A DNA stretch of 64,000 nucleotides from NCBI GenBank assembly GCA_039594205.1, contig JBCNNW010000002.1, positions 1 to 64,000 of the forward strand. The letters run 5' to 3'. The translations under genes were made by a program, and so were the position numbers. Position 1 is the first letter of the stretch, and each line of letters starts with the position of its first letter. Of the stretch, positions 61,568-64,000 are shown in pieces. The notes beneath the pieces are model-generated. The model had not been told where the DNA came from and searched no databases. It saw only the letters and a program-made list of their open reading frames with translations. This stretch comes from Pseudescherichia sp039594205 (lineage in GTDB: Bacteria > Pseudomonadota > Gammaproteobacteria > Enterobacterales > Enterobacteriaceae).

Positions 61568-62707
61568 ATGATTGTTTACCCTGTCAAACATAGCCCTTTA
61601 CTCTGTCAGCCGACGCGCTTTATTGCCCGGGACGAGCTGAAGGCACTGATCCAGAAGGTGACCCATAATCTGGTCAATATTCAGGATGCATCCGGTGAAT
61701 TTTTACTGCGGCTGGACGACGGGCGAGTGATTGATACCAAAGGCTGGGCGGGCTGGGAGTGGACGCACGGCGTGGGGCTGTACGGCATGTATCAATACTA
61801 TCGCCAGACCGGCGATGAGACGATGCGGGAGATCATTGATAGCTGGTTCGCAGATCGCTTTGCTGAAGGGGCTACCACTAAAAACGTCAACACTATGGCA
61901 CCGTTTTTGACCCTGGCCTATCGCTATGAGGAGACCCGCAATCCGTCTTACCTGCCGTGGCTTGAGAGCTGGGCCGAGTGGGCGATGAATGAGATGCCGC
62001 GCACCGCGCACGGTGGGATGCAGCACATCACGCTGGCGGAGGAGAACCATCAGCAGATGTGGGACGATACGCTGATGATGACCGTGCTGCCGCTGGCGAA
62101 GATCGGCAAACTGCTTAATCGCCCGGAGTATGTTGAAGAGGCGGTGTATCAGTTCCTGCTGCACGTGCAGAACCTGATGGATCGCCAGACCGGTCTCTGG
62201 TTCCACGGCTGGAGCTACGAGGGTAACCACAACTTCGCGCAGGCGCGCTGGGCACGGGGCAACAGCTGGCTGACCATTGTGATCCCGGACTTTCTCGAGC
62301 TGGTGGATCTGCCGGAAAACAACGCCGTACGCCGTTACCTGGTGCAGGTGCTGAATGCGCAGATCGCCGCCCTGGCGACGTGCCAGGACGACAGCGGCCT
62401 GTGGCATACCCTGCTGGACGACCCGCACTCCTACCTTGAGGCGTCGGCCACCGCCGGGTTTGCCTACGGTATTTTGAAAGCGGTGCGCAAGCGCTACGTC
62501 GGGCCAGAGTATGCTGAGGTCGCGGATAAAGCGATTAAGGGGATCGTGAATAACATTTCGCCGGAGGGGGAGCTGCTGCAAACCTCCTTCGGGACCGGAA
62601 TGGGATCGAACCTGGATTTCTACCGCAATATTCCGCTCACCTCCATGCCCTATGGCCAGGCGATGGCGATACTGTGTTTGACGGAGTACCTGCGGAAATA
62701 CTTCTGA
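61568..62707 (+). CDS. GH105 unsaturated rhamnogalacturonyl hydrolase
   Basis: Protein of 379 residues, an (alpha/alpha)6 barrel of the YteR/RhiN/YesR group. Landmarks: GWAGWEWTHGVGLYGMYQYY, NHQQMWDDTLMMTVLPLAKI with the catalytic Asp157, WARGNSWLTIVIPDFLEL and GTGMGSNLDFYRNIPLTSMPYGQA. Without a signal peptide it acts in the cytoplasm on the disaccharide brought in by the transporter, releasing an unsaturated uronic acid and a sugar such as rhamnose. Starts directly after the transporter stop. Confidence 0.88.
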   Translation: MIVYPVKHSPLLCQPTRFIARDELKALIQKVTHNLVNIQDASGEFLLRLDDGRVIDTKGWAGWEWTHGVGLYGMYQYYRQTGDETMREIIDSWFADRFAEGATTKNVNTMAPFLTLAYRYEETRNPSYLPWLESWAEWAMNEMPRTAHGGMQHITLAEENHQQMWDDTLMMTVLPLAKIGKLLNRPEYVEEAVYQFLLHVQNLMDRQTGLWFHGWSYEGNHNFAQARWARGNSWLTIVIPDFLELVDLPENNAVRRYLVQVLNAQIAALATCQDDSGLWHTLLDDPHSYLEASATAGFAYGILKAVRKRYVGPEYAEVADKAIKGIVNNISPEGELLQTSFGTGMGSNLDFYRNIPLTSMPYGQAMAILCLTEYLRKYF

Positions 62708-62711
62708 TAAT

Positions 62712-62740
62712 AAAAAACCCGGCGTTGGCCGGGTTTTTTT
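62712..62740. terminator. Bidirectional terminator between the GH105 gene and argS
   Basis: AAAAAACCCGGC / GCCGGGTTTTTTT stem with a GTTG loop, with A-run and T-run on the two sides. Confidence 0.92.
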
Positions 62741-62750
62741 ACATCGATTG

Positions 62751-64000
62751 TTACATCCGTTCGACGGTCTGGATCCCAAGGGTATCCAGACCCGTCTTCA
62801 GCGTTTTTGCGGTCAGCTGCGCGAGCTTCAGGCGGCTCAGACGCGTCTCGTCGCTTTCGGCGGTCAGGATCGGGCAGTGCTCGTAGAAACCAGAGAACAG
62901 GCCAGCCAGATCGTAGAGGTAGCTGCACATCACGTGCGGCGTGCCTTCGCGAGCGACCACGTTCAGCGTCTCTTCAAACTGCAGCAGGCGCGCCGCCAGC
63001 TGGGCTTCGCGATCTTCAGTAATCACCACGTTAGCATTTGCCAGCACGCTCTCGTCGATCTCTGCTTTACGGAATACGGAGAGCACGCGGGTGTAGGCAT
63101 ACTGCATGTACGGCGCAGTGTTGCCCTCAAAGGCCAGCATGTTATCCCAGTCGAAGATGTAGTCGGTGGTACGATTTTTGGAGAGATCCGCATACTTCAC
63201 CGCGCCAATACCCACCGCATTAGCCAGCTTTTCCAGCTCGTCTGCAGGCATATCCGGGTTCTTCTCTGCCACCAGACGGCGCGCGCGCTCCAGCGCCTCG
63301 TCCAGCAGATCGGCGAGCTTCACGGTACCGCCGGCGCGGGTTTTAAACGGCTTGCCGTCTTTGCCCAGCATCATGCCGAACATGTGGTGCTCCAGCGGCA
63401 CGCTCTCCGGCACGTAACCGGCTTTACGCACGATGGTCCACGCCTGCATCAGATGCTGATGCTGGCGGGAGTCGATGTAATAGAGCACACGATCGGCATG
63501 CAGGGTCTCATAGCGATACTTCGCACAGGCGATATCGGTTGTGGTGTAGAGGTAGCCGCCATCCTTCTTCTGGATGATGACGCCCATCGGCTCACCCTCT
63601 TTATTTTTGTACTCGTCGAGGAAGACCACGGTCGCGCCTTCGCTCTCGACAGCCAGCCCTTTGGCCTTCAGGTCGGCAACGATGCCCGGCAGCATCGGGT
63701 TATAGAGGCTTTCACCCATCACGTCCTTGCTGGTCAGGGTGACGTTCAGACGATCGTAATTGACCTGGTTCTGCGCCATGGTGATATCCACCAGCTTGCG
63801 CCACATCTGACGGCAGTACTCGTCGCCGCCCTGCAGTTTAACCACGTAGCCACGGGCGCGCTCGGCAAAGGCGGCGTCTTCGTCGTAGTGCTTCTTCGCC
63901 GCACGGTAAAACTCCTCCAGGTCCGCCAGCGCCATCTCGCCCGCGTTCTCCTGCTGCTTAAGCTCCAGGAAGGCAATCAGCATTCCAAACTGGGTGCCCC
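62751..64000 (-). CDS. argS: Arginyl-tRNA synthetase, C-terminal part (cut by window edge)
   Basis: The open frame continues past the right edge (the last codons read GTQFGMLIAFLE), so the ATG at 63983 is internal. About 416 of roughly 577 residues are visible: the end of the class I catalytic core, the region replacing a canonical KMSKS (HHMFGMMLGKDGKPFKTRAGG), and the anticodon-binding domain with LAQLTAKTLKTGLDTLGI at the end. It charges tRNA-Arg. In E. coli argS also neighbours flhE. Confidence 0.97.
   Translation of the reverse strand, partial: GTQFGMLIAFLELKQQENAGEMALADLEEFYRAAKKHYDEDAAFAERARGYVVKLQGGDEYCRQMWRKLVDITMAQNQVNYDRLNVTLTSKDVMGESLYNPMLPGIVADLKAKGLAVESEGATVVFLDEYKNKEGEPMGVIIQKKDGGYLYTTTDIACAKYRYETLHADRVLYYIDSRQHQHLMQAWTIVRKAGYVPESVPLEHHMFGMMLGKDGKPFKTRAGGTVKLADLLDEALERARRLVAEKNPDMPADELEKLANAVGIGAVKYADLSKNRTTDYIFDWDNMLAFEGNTAPYMQYAYTRVLSVFRKAEIDESVLANANVVITEDREAQLAARLLQFEETLNVVAREGTPHVMCSYLYDLAGLFSGFYEHCPILTAESDETRLSRLKLAQLTAKTLKTGLDTLGIQTVERM

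Overview
The window looks like chromosome from a member of the Enterobacteriaceae close to Escherichia, Enterobacter or Leclercia. The backbone proteins (FlhC, FlhD, MotA, CheY, AraF, OtsA, ArgS, YecA, FtnA) are near-identical to their E. coli counterparts, and the order yecA-tyrP-ftnA ... azuC-yecJ-ftnB ... araFGH-otsBA-uspC-flhDC-motAB-cheAW-tar-tap-cheRBYZ-flhBAE-argS is the classical one. I cannot fix the genus from sequence alone.

Region 1 (1-19,680) is the right half of a lambdoid-type siphophage prophage, transcribed left to right. It carries an HK97-type head (portal end, ClpP-like protease, capsid, connectors) and a lambda-type tail (tube, G/GT frameshift pair, tape measure, M, L, K, I, J), followed by a further tail gene and an S74-type self-processing fibre. 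Two small lipoprotein genes interrupt K and I. Hairpin terminators sit at most gene junctions of the late region. After the fibre come a LexA-box-controlled pair (an unknown protein and a UmuD'-like protein without the S24 catalytic residues), an AriR/YmgB-like regulator on the opposite strand, and a decayed second copy of the UmuD-like tail. The element ends at a 3' fragment of a tRNA-Leu(UAA) gene (leuZ-like), which is the attachment site.

Region 2 (19,680-35,400) is metabolic and stress backbone. It holds a two-gene acyltransferase/MaoC pair, yecA, tyrP, ftnA, yecR, an RpiB-like isomerase, a DHA2 exporter, the tiny gene azuC, yecJ, ftnB, a DJ-1 protein, the arabinose ABC transporter araFGH, trehalose synthesis otsBA and uspC.

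Region 3 (35,400-59,740) is the flagellar/chemotaxis cluster headed by flhDC, whose promoter keeps its CRP site, its -35/-10 and an RcsAB box. Two insertions break the E. coli-like order. Between cheW and tar lies a complete five-gene archaic (Csu/sigma-type, spore-coat-U) chaperone-usher pilus operon with its own CRP-like site. Between cheZ and flhB, on the opposite strand, lies a dGTP triphosphohydrolase gene overlapping a polyA/CCA-type nucleotidyltransferase gene. That overlapping pair is the best candidate here for an undescribed (probably anti-phage) system.

Region 4 (59,740-64,000) has a rhamnogalacturonide-type transporter and GH105 hydrolase pair inserted between flhE and argS. argS runs off the right edge.
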